Part shown: in pieces, positions 23,020-32,162 of the stretch | How positions within the stretch are numbered: position 1 is the first letter of the stretch | How the letters are laid out: every line of letters begins with the position of its first letter | Source of the DNA: Actinomycetes bacterium | GTDB taxonomy: Bacteria; Actinomycetota; Actinomycetes; Mycobacteriales; Mycobacteriaceae | Direction of reading: 5' to 3' | DNA: 64,000 nt | NCBI GenBank assembly: GCA_023460175.1 | Contig: JAEWRC010000226.1 | Location: forward strand, 1 to 64,000 | Notes under the pieces: generated by a model | Database searches by the model: none | What the model saw: only the letters and a program-made list of their open reading frames with translations | What the model was told of the DNA's origin: nothing | Position numbers and translations under genes: made by a program

Positions 23020-24896
23020 GACAGACCCATCGTCGCGAGGATCCCGAGTAGCAGCACGGCGCCGCCCAGCATCGACAATGCGTAGGACCGGGCGAAGCCC
23101 GTCTGGCTCCGGCGGATCGTGGACGATATCGCGCTGATCCCTCGAGCGAGGCCCTCGACCGCACCGTCGATCCCGCGCCGTTCCACCCCGACCAAGGTCT
23201 CGGATAGCCGCGCACCCGGTCGCATGAAGACGGCTTCGTTGAACGCATCACCATAGAGATCACTTCGGGCAGCTTCAGTTGTGCCGGTGACCCATTCGGA
23301 GGAGACGGGCGACACCGCCCGGGTGGAGTAGGCCCGGTAGGCGACGGCGATACCGATGAGCACCACCGACAGCGTGATCGCCGACATCACCCACACCGGC
23401 ACCGCGTGGTGGGCGTGCGCGCCGTCGGGGTTGACGACGGGTTCGAGCCAATCGACCAGTCGGCCGCCGAGGGCCAGCAGGGCGCCGGCGCCGACGGAAC
23501 CGACGGCCAGCACCACCATCGGCAGCGTCATGCTCGGCGGGGATTCGTGCGGGTGGGCCTCCGGCGCCCAGCGCCGCGGTCCGAAGAACGTCAGGATCAT
23601 CACGCGGGTCATGTAGAACGCGGTGATGCCGGCGCCCAGCAGCGCGGCTCCGCCCAGCAGCCAGCCGCGTAGACCGCCTGCCGCAAAAGCGGTTTCGATG
23701 ATGGCGTCCTTGGAGAAGAAGCCGGCGAACGGTGGCACACCGATGATGGCGAGGTACCCCAGCCCGAAGGTGACGAAGGTGATCGGCATCAGCGCGCGCA
23801 GGCCGCCGTAGCGCCGGATGTCGGTCTCGTCGTTCATGCCGTGCATCACCGATCCGGCCCCGAGGAACAGTCCGGCCTTGAAGAAACCGTGGGTCAGCAG
23901 GTGCATGATCGCGATCGCGTAGCCGACCGGTCCCAGGCCGGCGGCCAGCACCATGTACCCGATCTGGCTCATGGTCGACGCCGCGAGAGCCTTCTTGATG
24001 TCATCCTTGGCGCACCCGATGATGGCGCCGAACAGCAAGGTGACCGCGCCGACGGTCACCACCGCGGTCTGCGCGTCCGGCGCCAGGTTGAACACCGGCC
24101 CCGAGCGCACGATCAGGTACACCCCGGCGGTCACCATGGTGGCCGCGTGGATGAGCGCCGAGACCGGCGTGGGGCCCTCCATCGCGTCGCCGAGCCAGGA
24201 CTGCAGCGGCACCTGGGCGCTCTTGCCGCACGCCGCGAGCAGCAGCAGCAGGCCGATCGCGGTCAGCGCCCCGGTGGACGCGCCCGGAGTCCCGGCGAAA
24301 ACCCCGGCGTAGGACAGGGTTCCGAATTGGGCGAACATCACCATCATGGCGATCGCCAGCCCGATGTCGCCGACCCGGTTGACGACGAACGCCTTCTTGG
24401 CCGCCGTGGCCGCGCTCGGCTTGTGCGACCAGAACCCGATCAGCAGATACGACGCCAGGCCGACGCCCTCCCAGCCGACGTAGAGGCCCAGGTAGTTGTC
24501 GGCCAGCACCAGCAGCAGCATCGCGGCGACGAACAGGTTCAGGTAGGCGAAGAAGCGCCGCCGGCCCGGGTCGCCGGCCATGTAGCCGATCGAATAGATG
24601 TGGATGAGCGCGCCCACCCCGGTGATCAGCAACACGAAACACACACTCAGGGCATCGAGTTGCAGACCGAAGTCCACCCGCAGCCCGGCGACCGGGACCC
24701 AGGAGAACAGGCGCTCGCCGATGACCCGGCCCGCGGCGTCGCGGCCCAGCAGATCGGCGAAAAGCACCGCGGCCCAGGCGAACGAGGCCACCACCGTGGC
24801 GCACCCCAGCAGGTGGCCCCAGCCGTTGGTCCGTCGCCCACCGAGCAGCAACACCGCGGCCCCGGCCAGGGGCAGCGCGATCAACGGCCACAACAT
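23016..24896 (-). CDS. nuoL: NADH-quinone oxidoreductase subunit L
   Basis: Largest antiporter-like membrane subunit, 626 residues. FVAAMLLLVLADNYLGLYVG, WEGVGLASYLLIGFW, KSAQVPLQSWLGDAMEGPTP and KDDIKKALAASTMSQIGYM are characteristic. The C-terminal part contains the region expected to form the long lateral helix. I chose ATG 24896 after CGGGAG; a GTG at 24914 is possible. It is 22 bases after nuoK. Confidence 0.94.
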   Translation of the reverse strand: MLWPLIALPLAGAAVLLLGGRRTNGWGHLLGCATVVASFAWAAVLFADLLGRDAAGRVIGERLFSWVPVAGLRVDFGLQLDALSVCFVLLITGVGALIHIYSIGYMAGDPGRRRFFAYLNLFVAAMLLLVLADNYLGLYVGWEGVGLASYLLIGFWSHKPSAATAAKKAFVVNRVGDIGLAIAMMVMFAQFGTLSYAGVFAGTPGASTGALTAIGLLLLLAACGKSAQVPLQSWLGDAMEGPTPVSALIHAATMVTAGVYLIVRSGPVFNLAPDAQTAVVTVGAVTLLFGAIIGCAKDDIKKALAASTMSQIGYMVLAAGLGPVGYAIAIMHLLTHGFFKAGLFLGAGSVMHGMNDETDIRRYGGLRALMPITFVTFGLGYLAIIGVPPFAGFFSKDAIIETAFAAGGLRGWLLGGAALLGAGITAFYMTRVMILTFFGPRRWAPEAHPHESPPSMTLPMVVLAVGSVGAGALLALGGRLVDWLEPVVNPDGAHAHHAVPVWVMSAITLSVVLIGIAVAYRAYSTRAVSPVSSEWVTGTTEAARSDLYGDAFNEAVFMRPGARLSETLVGVERRGIDGAVEGLARGISAISSTIRRSQTGFARSYALSMLGGAVLLLGILATMGLS

Positions 24897-24918
24897 GGTC
24901 ACTCCCGTAGCCACCTGA

Positions 24919-25218
24919 TCAATGCCTCAGCAGGTGGGCGTCGTCGACGTTGGCGGACTTCCTGGTGCGGTAGATGGCCATGATGATCGCCAGGCCCACC
25001 ACCACCTCACAGGCGGCGACCACCATGGTGAAAAATGCCACCACCTGACCGTCGAGTTGGCCGTGCATGCGGGAAAAGCTGACGAAGGCGAGATTGCAGG
25101 CGTTCAACATCAACTCCACACACATGAACAGAATTATCGCGTTGCGGCGCAACAACACTCCCGCAGCGCCGATGGTGAACAACAACGCCGACAGATGCAG
25201 ATACTGGTCCGGATTCAC
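24919..25218 (-). CDS. nuoK: NADH-quinone oxidoreductase subunit K
   Basis: Small membrane subunit of 99 residues with three helices and the two conserved glutamates (FMCVELMLNACNLAF and VVAACEVVVGLAIIMA). It overlaps nuoJ by four bases. Confidence 0.95.
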   Translation of the reverse strand: MNPDQYLHLSALLFTIGAAGVLLRRNAIILFMCVELMLNACNLAFVSFSRMHGQLDGQVVAFFTMVVAACEVVVGLAIIMAIYRTRKSANVDDAHLLRH

Positions 25219-26012
25219 CGGGCACCTCCCGCCCGCTTGGACGGCGATACGTCACCGTCACCGGCAACCAGAAGCGTCAGGACAAGTCCTCGCCGCTCGA
25301 GCGTGCGACTTACCGACAGCTCGCAGATACTGCCGTCCGGAAGCAGTGCGGGTGTGTCGACCGAGTTCTGTCGGGCGTACACGCCCGAGCACGGCAACGT
25401 CGACGGGTAGGACGATGCGGCACCGATGTTCGCGAACCGTTCCTGGGCGAGTTCGCGCTGACTCTTGCGGTGTTCGAAGCGTTCCCGGTACGCCAGCACC
25501 ATGGCGCCCAGCGCGGCGGTGATCAACAAGGCGCTGGTCAGTTCGAAGACCCACAGGTACTTGGTGAAAATCAGCGCGGCCAGCCCTTGCACGTTACCTT
25601 CGGGAGCGAGGCTTGCCGAGCGACCACCGGACACAGCATCGACTCCGCCGATCGTGAACCCGGAGATCGACGCCGAACCGATGGCGGCGATCAGCAGCAG
25701 CCCGAACCCCACTCCGGCCACGATCGCGGCAACCCGCTGCCCCCGAATGGTTTCGGTGAGCGACTGCGAGGAATCCACACCGACCAGCATCAGCACGAAC
25801 AGGAACAGCATCATCACCGCGCCGGTGTACACCACTACCTGCACCACACTCAGGAACAGCGCATCCTGACTCGCATAGACAATCGCCAGGCCGACCATGG
25901 TGCCGGCCAAGCAAAGTGCCGAGTACACCGCCTTCGGCGCGGCCACCACACCGAGGGCAAATACCACGATCAGCGGTGCAATCGCCCAGAAGACAATCGA
26001 TTCGGGGCTCAT
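25215..26012 (-). CDS. nuoJ: NADH-quinone oxidoreductase subunit J
   Basis: Membrane subunit of 265 residues. VVQVVVYTGAVMMLFLFVLM is the family's conserved helix. After the last helix (TALGAMVLAYRERF region) there is a hydrophilic C-terminal extension of about 85 residues, as in mycobacterial NuoJ, whose role is unknown. ATG 26012 overlaps the nuoI stop. Confidence 0.93.
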   Translation of the reverse strand: MSPESIVFWAIAPLIVVFALGVVAAPKAVYSALCLAGTMVGLAIVYASQDALFLSVVQVVVYTGAVMMLFLFVLMLVGVDSSQSLTETIRGQRVAAIVAGVGFGLLLIAAIGSASISGFTIGGVDAVSGGRSASLAPEGNVQGLAALIFTKYLWVFELTSALLITAALGAMVLAYRERFEHRKSQRELAQERFANIGAASSYPSTLPCSGVYARQNSVDTPALLPDGSICELSVSRTLERRGLVLTLLVAGDGDVSPSKRAGGAR

Positions 26013-26533
26013 CGGTGGGCTCCTCCTTCCGAGGAAATGTGTCCCAGGTAGTAGTCGTCGTCGGTGGCACCGTCGGCCATGGCGTGCGGTGGGGGCTGCA
26101 TGCCGGGTTGCAGTGGTGCCAGGAGTTTGTCCTTGCCGTAGATCAGGTCCGACCGGTTGTCGTCGGCCATCTCGTAGTCGTTGGTCATGGTCAGCGCCCG
26201 GGTGGGGCACGCCTCGATGCACAGCCCGCAGCCGATGCACCGCAGGTAGTTGATCTGGTAGACCCGGCCGTAGCGTTCACCCGGTGAAAACCGCTCCGCG
26301 TCGGTGTTATCGGCGCCCTCGACGTAGATGGCATCGGCGGGGCAGGCCCACGCGCACAGTTCGCAACCGATGCACTTCTCCAACCCGTCGGCGTACCGGT
26401 TCAACTGGTGGCGGCCGTGATAGCGGGCCTGGGTGGGCTGCTTACCCTCCGGATACTGCTCGGTGATGGGCTTCTTGAACATCGTCGAGAAGGTCACACC
26501 GAAACCGGCCAGCGCGTCTCCGAATTTAGTCAT
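26009..26533 (-). CDS. nuoI: NADH-quinone oxidoreductase subunit I
   Basis: Peripheral-arm subunit of 174 residues carrying clusters N6a and N6b. Two ferredoxin motifs are complete: CIGCELCAWACPADAIYV and CIGCGLCIEACPTRALTM. It overlaps the end of nuoH by eight bases. Confidence 0.95.
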   Translation of the reverse strand: MTKFGDALAGFGVTFSTMFKKPITEQYPEGKQPTQARYHGRHQLNRYADGLEKCIGCELCAWACPADAIYVEGADNTDAERFSPGERYGRVYQINYLRCIGCGLCIEACPTRALTMTNDYEMADDNRSDLIYGKDKLLAPLQPGMQPPPHAMADGATDDDYYLGHISSEGGAHR

Positions 26534-27833
26534 CGCTGCTCCCCCGTTGGCTCAATACGTTGCTGTGAATCGATTTCCCATTCCGGGAAGGTTGAGCGAA
26601 ATAGGTTCTGACACCGGGCTGTTCACGAGGTCCCGTCAGCGGCGGTACCGGATAGCCACCCGCAAGCTGGATGACCGGTTCGGAACCGGTGCCCAGCCGA
26701 TGCGTGCCGCGTGCACGCGCACGGCGGTATACCCCGGCGACCAGCAGCAAGAAGAGCACTCCGACCCCGAGCGCAGGAAGCACATCATCTTGACCCAGCT
26801 CCCGCAGGACGGCGACGGTGATGATCCAGGCCAGTGAGGTGGGGATGAGGACTTTCCAGCCCAGGGCCATGAACTGGTCGTAGCGGAGCCGCGGCAGGGT
26901 GGCGCGTAGCCACATGTAGAAGAACAGGAAGGCCCAGACTTTGCCGGTGAACCAGATCAGGGGCCACCAGCCGGTGTTGGCGCCCTCGAAGAACAGGCCG
27001 ATCGGCAGTGGCGCGTGCCAGCCGCCGAGGAACATGGTGGTGGCCAGGGCGGACACGGTGGTCATGTTGATGTATTCGGCGAGCATGAACATCGCGAATT
27101 TCAGCGACGAGTATTCGGTGTGGAAGCCGCCGACCAGTTCGCCTTCGGCTTCGGGCAGGTCGAAGGGGGCGCGGTTGGTTTCGCCGACCATGGCCACCAG
27201 GTAGACCGCGAACGACGGCAGCAGCAGAAAGATGAACCAGGTGTGCTGTTGGGCGGCAACGATCCCGGAGGTGGCCATGGTGCCCGCGTACAGGAACACC
27301 GCCACGAACGACAGGGCCATCGCGATTTCGTAGGACACCACCTGTGCGCTCGAGCGCAGCCCGCCCAGCAGGGGGTAGGTCGATCCGGAGGACCAGCCGG
27401 CCAGCACGATGCCGTACACGCCGATGGAGGTGACGGCCAGCACGTAGAGCACCGCGACGGGCAGGTCGGTCAGCTGCAGTGGGGTGTGGTGGCCGAAGAT
27501 CGACACCACCGGACCCAGCGGGATCACGGCGAACGCCAGGATGGCCGGGATGACCGCGATCACCGGGGCCATCAGGTAGATCGGCTTGTCGGCCCCGGCC
27601 GGCGTCAGGCCTTCCTTGAGGGCGAGTTTGACGCCGTCGGCCAGCGATTGCAGCAGCCCGAATGGGCCGACCCGGTTGGGGCCGAATCGCATCTGCATGC
27701 GGCCCAGGATCTTGCGTTCCACCAGGATCGCCACCAAGACGGTCAACAACAGGAAGGCGAAGACCGCGACGGCCTTGACGATGATGAGCCACAGCGGGTC
27801 GTGGCCGAACGCTTCCAAACCGGGATAGCTCAT
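26526..27833 (-). CDS. nuoH: NADH-quinone oxidoreductase subunit H
   Basis: Membrane subunit of 435 residues forming the quinone-access chamber. GRMQMRFGPNRVGPFGLLQS and ETNRAPFDLPEAEGELVGGF are diagnostic. A hydrophilic tail of about 50 residues (RRARARGTHRLG to SSDD) extends past the last helix. The start MSYPGLEAFG overlaps the nuoG stop (ATGA). Confidence 0.94.
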   Translation of the reverse strand: MSYPGLEAFGHDPLWLIIVKAVAVFAFLLLTVLVAILVERKILGRMQMRFGPNRVGPFGLLQSLADGVKLALKEGLTPAGADKPIYLMAPVIAVIPAILAFAVIPLGPVVSIFGHHTPLQLTDLPVAVLYVLAVTSIGVYGIVLAGWSSGSTYPLLGGLRSSAQVVSYEIAMALSFVAVFLYAGTMATSGIVAAQQHTWFIFLLLPSFAVYLVAMVGETNRAPFDLPEAEGELVGGFHTEYSSLKFAMFMLAEYINMTTVSALATTMFLGGWHAPLPIGLFFEGANTGWWPLIWFTGKVWAFLFFYMWLRATLPRLRYDQFMALGWKVLIPTSLAWIITVAVLRELGQDDVLPALGVGVLFLLLVAGVYRRARARGTHRLGTGSEPVIQLAGGYPVPPLTGPREQPGVRTYFAQPSRNGKSIHSNVLSQRGSSDD

Positions 27834-30184
27834 GACGGGCTCCCCGCTGCGATATCGACGATGTCTCCGGAACTCGCGCCCAGTTGGGTGTGTACGTGGC
27901 TGCCGGGTGAGTTCGTCGGTAGCCACACCACCCGGTCGGGCATCTCGGTGATCAGCAGCGGCAGCGTGATCGACCCCCGGGTCGTGCGTACCGTGAGCGT
28001 GTCGTGGGCACCGATCTCGGCTGCGGTGGCCGCCGACAGCCGCGCCACCGGCGGGCGTGCCGTGCCGGCCAGATGCGGCTCGCCGTCCTGTAACCGACCC
28101 GCATCCAACAACATCTGCCAGCACGCCAGCACCGCCTCGCCGGCAGCCGGGTTCGGCGGCGCGGGTTCGGTGTTGGGCGCCGGCATCGGCGCGCCGTTCC
28201 AGGGGCCAAGCGCCGGCGAGGCCGGATCCAATGATCGACCGGAGATGGCCCGGGTAAGCTCGTTCAACACCCGCGCATCGGAATCGGAAGTGGTGGCAAT
28301 GGCCCGATCGAACGGCCGCAGTCGTCCTTCCCAGTTCAGGTAGGAGCCGGCCTTTTCCGCCACCGGCGCCACCGGGAACACCACATCGGCCAGCGCGGTG
28401 ACCGCGCTTTCCCGCAGTTCCAAACTCACCACGAACGGTGCGGCCTCGACGGCCGCCCATGCCGCCACGGGGTCGGGCAGATCATCAAGTTCCACACCAC
28501 CCACCACCAATGCCTCCAGGTCTCCGCTGCGGGCGGCGGCGAGGATCGCGTCGGTGTCGCGCCCGGGCAGGGCGGGCAACTCCGCAACATTCCAGGCATT
28601 CATAACTTGCTCGCGGGCCCGCGGATGGTCAACGGGTCGGCCTCCGGGCAGCAGGTTGGGTAGGCAGCCGGCGTCCAGGGCGCCGCGCTCACCCGCTCGC
28701 CGCGGGATCCAGGCCAGCCGCGCCCCCGTCGCATCGGCCAACCGCGCCGCGGCCGACAATGCGCCGGGACTACCGGCCAGGCGTTCACCGACCAGAATCA
28801 CCGAGCCTTCGGGCACGTCGCCGGCCACGGCGTCGAGTGCGGCCGCTTCACTGCCGGGCGCCGTCATCACCAACCGGCCCTCGAGTTTGGACAGCCCACG
28901 AGAGGCATACGGGGCGATACCGATCACCTGCAGGCCGGTGCGGCGCACGGCCTTGCGCAGCCGCAGGAACACGATCGGGGATTCCTCCTCGGGCTCGAAG
29001 CCGACCAGCAGTACCGCCGGCGCGGATTCGAGGTCGGCGTAGCTGACCGCCACGACACGGCCGGCGACCCGGGCCGCCAGGAACTCGGCTTCCTCGGCCG
29101 AATGTGCTCGCGCCCGCATATCAATATCGTTGGTGTTCAGCACCATTCGTGCGAACTTGCTATACGCCATGGCATCTTCGACCGTGACCCGACCACCCAC
29201 CAGAACACCGGCCCGGCCGGCCGCGGCAGACAGGCCCATCGCGGCTACCCCGATCGCCTCCGACCATGACGCCGGCCGCAACCCGCGGTCGGTATCGCGC
29301 AGCAGCGGGGTGCGGATCCGATCGCCCTGGGTGGGATAGGTGAACGCCCAGCGGCCCTTATCGCAGTTCCATTCCTCATTGACCTCCGGGTCATCACCGG
29401 ACAACCGGCGCAGCACCTTGCCGCGTCGGTGGTCGGTGCGCTGCGCGCAACCGGAGGCGCAGTGCTCGCACACACTCGGCGAGGACACCAGGTCGAACGG
29501 CCGGGCCCGAAACCGGTACGCCGTGCCGGTCAGCGCACCCACCGGGCAGATCTGGACGGTGTTGCCGGAAAAATATGAATCGAAGGACTCCCCCGAGGCA
29601 ATGCCGACCTGCTGCAGCGCACCGCGTTCCAGCAGTTCGATGAACGGGTCACCCGCGATCTGGTTGGCGAACCGGGTGCAGCGCGCGCACAGCACACAGC
29701 GCTCCCGATCCAACAACACCTCGGCAGACAACGGAATTGGCTTTGGATACGTTCTCTTCACCTTGTCGAAGCGCGATTCCGGGCGCCCGTTGGACATTGC
29801 CTGGTTCTGTAGTGGGCATTCGCCGCCCTTGTCGCAGACCGGGCAGTCCAGCGGGTGATTGATCAGCAGCAGTTCCATCACACCGTGCTGCGCCTTGTCG
29901 GCGGCCTCGCTGGTGTGCTGGGTGCGCACCACCATGTCCGGGGCGACCGCAATGGTGCACGACGCCATCGGCTTGCGCTGGCCCTCGACCTCGACCAGAC
30001 ATTGCCGGCACGCCCCGACGGGATCGAGCAGTGGGTGGTCACAGAACCGGGGAATCTGCACCCCGATCAGCTCCGCCGCCCGAATCACCAACGTGCCCTT
30101 GGGGACCGAGATCTGTTGATCGTCGATGGTCAGCGTGACCAACTCGACCGGAGGCGCCTGTTGGTTGTGTTCGGCCAGTGTCAT
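27830..30184 (-). CDS. nuoG: NADH-quinone oxidoreductase subunit G
   Basis: Large iron-sulfur subunit of 784 residues. Cluster ligands seen: RFCDHPLLDPVGACRQC (N1b), CPVCDKGGECPLQNQ and CVLCARCTRF (N4/N5 region), and CEHCASGCAQ with a later NCDKGR. The last set matches the extra cluster N7 found in some bacteria. The remainder is a molybdopterin-oxidoreductase-like fold without molybdenum cofactor function. The start MTLAEHNQQAP overlaps the nuoF stop. Confidence 0.93.
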   Translation of the reverse strand: MTLAEHNQQAPPVELVTLTIDDQQISVPKGTLVIRAAELIGVQIPRFCDHPLLDPVGACRQCLVEVEGQRKPMASCTIAVAPDMVVRTQHTSEAADKAQHGVMELLLINHPLDCPVCDKGGECPLQNQAMSNGRPESRFDKVKRTYPKPIPLSAEVLLDRERCVLCARCTRFANQIAGDPFIELLERGALQQVGIASGESFDSYFSGNTVQICPVGALTGTAYRFRARPFDLVSSPSVCEHCASGCAQRTDHRRGKVLRRLSGDDPEVNEEWNCDKGRWAFTYPTQGDRIRTPLLRDTDRGLRPASWSEAIGVAAMGLSAAAGRAGVLVGGRVTVEDAMAYSKFARMVLNTNDIDMRARAHSAEEAEFLAARVAGRVVAVSYADLESAPAVLLVGFEPEEESPIVFLRLRKAVRRTGLQVIGIAPYASRGLSKLEGRLVMTAPGSEAAALDAVAGDVPEGSVILVGERLAGSPGALSAAARLADATGARLAWIPRRAGERGALDAGCLPNLLPGGRPVDHPRAREQVMNAWNVAELPALPGRDTDAILAAARSGDLEALVVGGVELDDLPDPVAAWAAVEAAPFVVSLELRESAVTALADVVFPVAPVAEKAGSYLNWEGRLRPFDRAIATTSDSDARVLNELTRAISGRSLDPASPALGPWNGAPMPAPNTEPAPPNPAAGEAVLACWQMLLDAGRLQDGEPHLAGTARPPVARLSAATAAEIGAHDTLTVRTTRGSITLPLLITEMPDRVVWLPTNSPGSHVHTQLGASSGDIVDIAAGSPS

Positions 30185-31503
30185 GCGCCCACCCCCTCCG
30201 GTGCGGCCAGCATGGCCGCGTACGGGTCGAACGGACACCCGCGGCCCAGGTGAGCCTCGTACTCGGCGCGGAAATACTTCAGCGAGCTGATAATCGGGCT
30301 GGCCGCGCCATCACCGAGCGCACAGAATGACTTACCGAGAAGCGCATCGGAAATATCCGATAACTTCTGTAGATCGTCACCGGACGCGGTCCCCTCCTCC
30401 AGCCCCTCGTAGATCTGGGCCAGCCAGTAGGTGCCTTCCCGGCACGGTGTGCATTTACCGCAGGATTCGTGCGCGTAAAACTGTGTCCAGCGGCGCACCG
30501 CCCGGACCACGCAGGTGGTTTCGTCGAAGATCTGCAACGCCTTGGTCCCCAGCATCGAGCCCACCGACACCATGCCCTCGTAATCCAAGGGCACATCGAG
30601 ATGCTCGGCAGTCAGCATCGGCGTGGACGAGCCGCCGGGCGTCCAGAACTTGAGCTCATGCCCGGACCGGACGCCACCGGCGTAGGACAGCAACTCGCGC
30701 AAGGTGATTCCCAGCGGGGCCTCGTACTGGCCCGGCGCGCTGACATGCCCGGACAACGAGTACAGGGTGAAACCCGGTGACTTCTCCGTGCCCATCGAAC
30801 GGAACCAATCCGACCCGTTCACCACGATGGGCGGCACCGAGGCGATGGACTCGACATTGTTCACCACCGTCGGGCAGGCATACAGACCCTCCTCCGCAGG
30901 GAAGGGTGGCCGCAGCCGGGGTTGGCCGCGGCGGCCCTCCAGCGAATCCAGCAGCGCGGTCTCCTCACCGCAGATATAGGCACCCGCACCCGCATGCACA
31001 ATCAGATCCAGGTCGAACCCCGACCCACAGATATCGGTACCCAGATAGCCCGCGTCATAGGCTTCGTTCACGGCATCTCGCAGCCGGCGCAATACGGGCA
31101 CCACCTCACCGCGCAGGTAGATGAATGCATGCCGAGCACCAATCGCATAGGCCGCAATAATCGCTCCCTCCACCAACGCATGCGGGGTGGCATACATCAG
31201 TGGAATGTCCTTGCAGGTACCGGGTTCCGACTCGTCAGCATTGATCACCAGATAGTGCGGCTTGGACCGATCCTGCGGTATGAACGACCACTTGGTCCCG
31301 GTGGCGAACCCGGCGCCGCCGCGGCCCCGTAGCCCGGACTCCTTCACCAGGTCAATGACCTCGCCAGGCGTCATGGTCAGCGTCTTGTCCAGCGCCTGAT
31401 AACCCTCATGGCGCAAATAATTGGTGAGCGACCAGGATTCCGGTTTGCCCCAGGACCGTGTCAGAACGGAAACCAACGGCACGTCAGATCCCTCCAGACT
31501 CAT
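30181..31503 (-). CDS. nuoF: NADH-quinone oxidoreductase subunit F
   Basis: NADH- and FMN-binding subunit of 440 residues. GLRGRGGAGFATGTKWSF is the NADH site, NADESEPGTCKD the FMN site, and HESCGKCTPCREGTYW with a later FCALGD holds cluster N3. ATG 31503 (MSLEGSDVPLV) overlaps the end of nuoE by 20 bases. Its presence, with NuoE and NuoG, shows a NADH-active complex I rather than an F420 or ferredoxin variant. Confidence 0.95.
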   Translation of the reverse strand: MSLEGSDVPLVSVLTRSWGKPESWSLTNYLRHEGYQALDKTLTMTPGEVIDLVKESGLRGRGGAGFATGTKWSFIPQDRSKPHYLVINADESEPGTCKDIPLMYATPHALVEGAIIAAYAIGARHAFIYLRGEVVPVLRRLRDAVNEAYDAGYLGTDICGSGFDLDLIVHAGAGAYICGEETALLDSLEGRRGQPRLRPPFPAEEGLYACPTVVNNVESIASVPPIVVNGSDWFRSMGTEKSPGFTLYSLSGHVSAPGQYEAPLGITLRELLSYAGGVRSGHELKFWTPGGSSTPMLTAEHLDVPLDYEGMVSVGSMLGTKALQIFDETTCVVRAVRRWTQFYAHESCGKCTPCREGTYWLAQIYEGLEEGTASGDDLQKLSDISDALLGKSFCALGDGAASPIISSLKYFRAEYEAHLGRGCPFDPYAAMLAAPEGVGA

Positions 31504-32140
31504 CGGGGTGGGGTAGGCCGGCGAGGGTGCGTGAGGTGTGGGTGAAAGGGCAGATGACTCCGCCGCGGCTGGCGGTGACTTGTTCTCCGGCACGTAGTCG
31601 GTCCACCAGATCAACGGCAGTGCTGGGGGTTTGGTTGTCGAAGAATTCCCAGTTGACCATCATGACCGGCGCGTAATCGCAGGCGGCGTTGCATTCGAGG
31701 TGTTCGAGGGTGATCAGGTCGTCGTCGGTGGTGTCACCGGAGGTGACGCCGAGGTGGTGTTGGAGGGTGTCGAGAATCGCGTCGCCGCCCATGATCGCGC
31801 ACAGCGTGTTGGTGCACACCCCGACGAGGTAGCGGCCGGTGGGGGCGCGGCGGTACATGGAGTAGAACGTGGCCACGGCGGTCACTTCGGCGTCGGTCAG
31901 TTCGAGTGTGCGGGCGCAGAACCCGATACCCGCGGCCGTGAGGTAGCCGTCTTCGGCTTGTACGAGATGCAGCAGCGGCAGCAGCGCCGAACGCGGCTGC
32001 GGGTAGCGGGCCATGATGGTCGCGGCATCGATCGCGAGCCGGTCTTCGATCTCGCGTGGGTAGGTCAGTGGGCCACCGATCGGTGGTCCGAGTTCGTCGG
32101 GGCGCGGCCCCAACGTCAGATCGATACTGGTCATAGCCAT
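31484..32140 (-). CDS. nuoE: NADH-quinone oxidoreductase subunit E
   Basis: Thioredoxin-fold subunit of 218 residues holding cluster N1a. Ligands are in VGVCTNTLCAIMGG and ECNAACDYAPVMMVN. It sits 22 bases after nuoD. The start could be ATG 32140 or the in-frame ATG 32134. Confidence 0.94.
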   Translation of the reverse strand: MAMTSIDLTLGPRPDELGPPIGGPLTYPREIEDRLAIDAATIMARYPQPRSALLPLLHLVQAEDGYLTAAGIGFCARTLELTDAEVTAVATFYSMYRRAPTGRYLVGVCTNTLCAIMGGDAILDTLQHHLGVTSGDTTDDDLITLEHLECNAACDYAPVMMVNWEFFDNQTPSTAVDLVDRLRAGEQVTASRGGVICPFTHTSRTLAGLPHPDESGGI

Positions 32141-32162
32141 CCGTTCTTCGCGCGAGCGCTCA

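Noticed and set aside
27015..28343. 442-codon plus-strand frame
   Set aside because: Antisense to nuoH and nuoG; low-complexity composition typical of a shadow frame.
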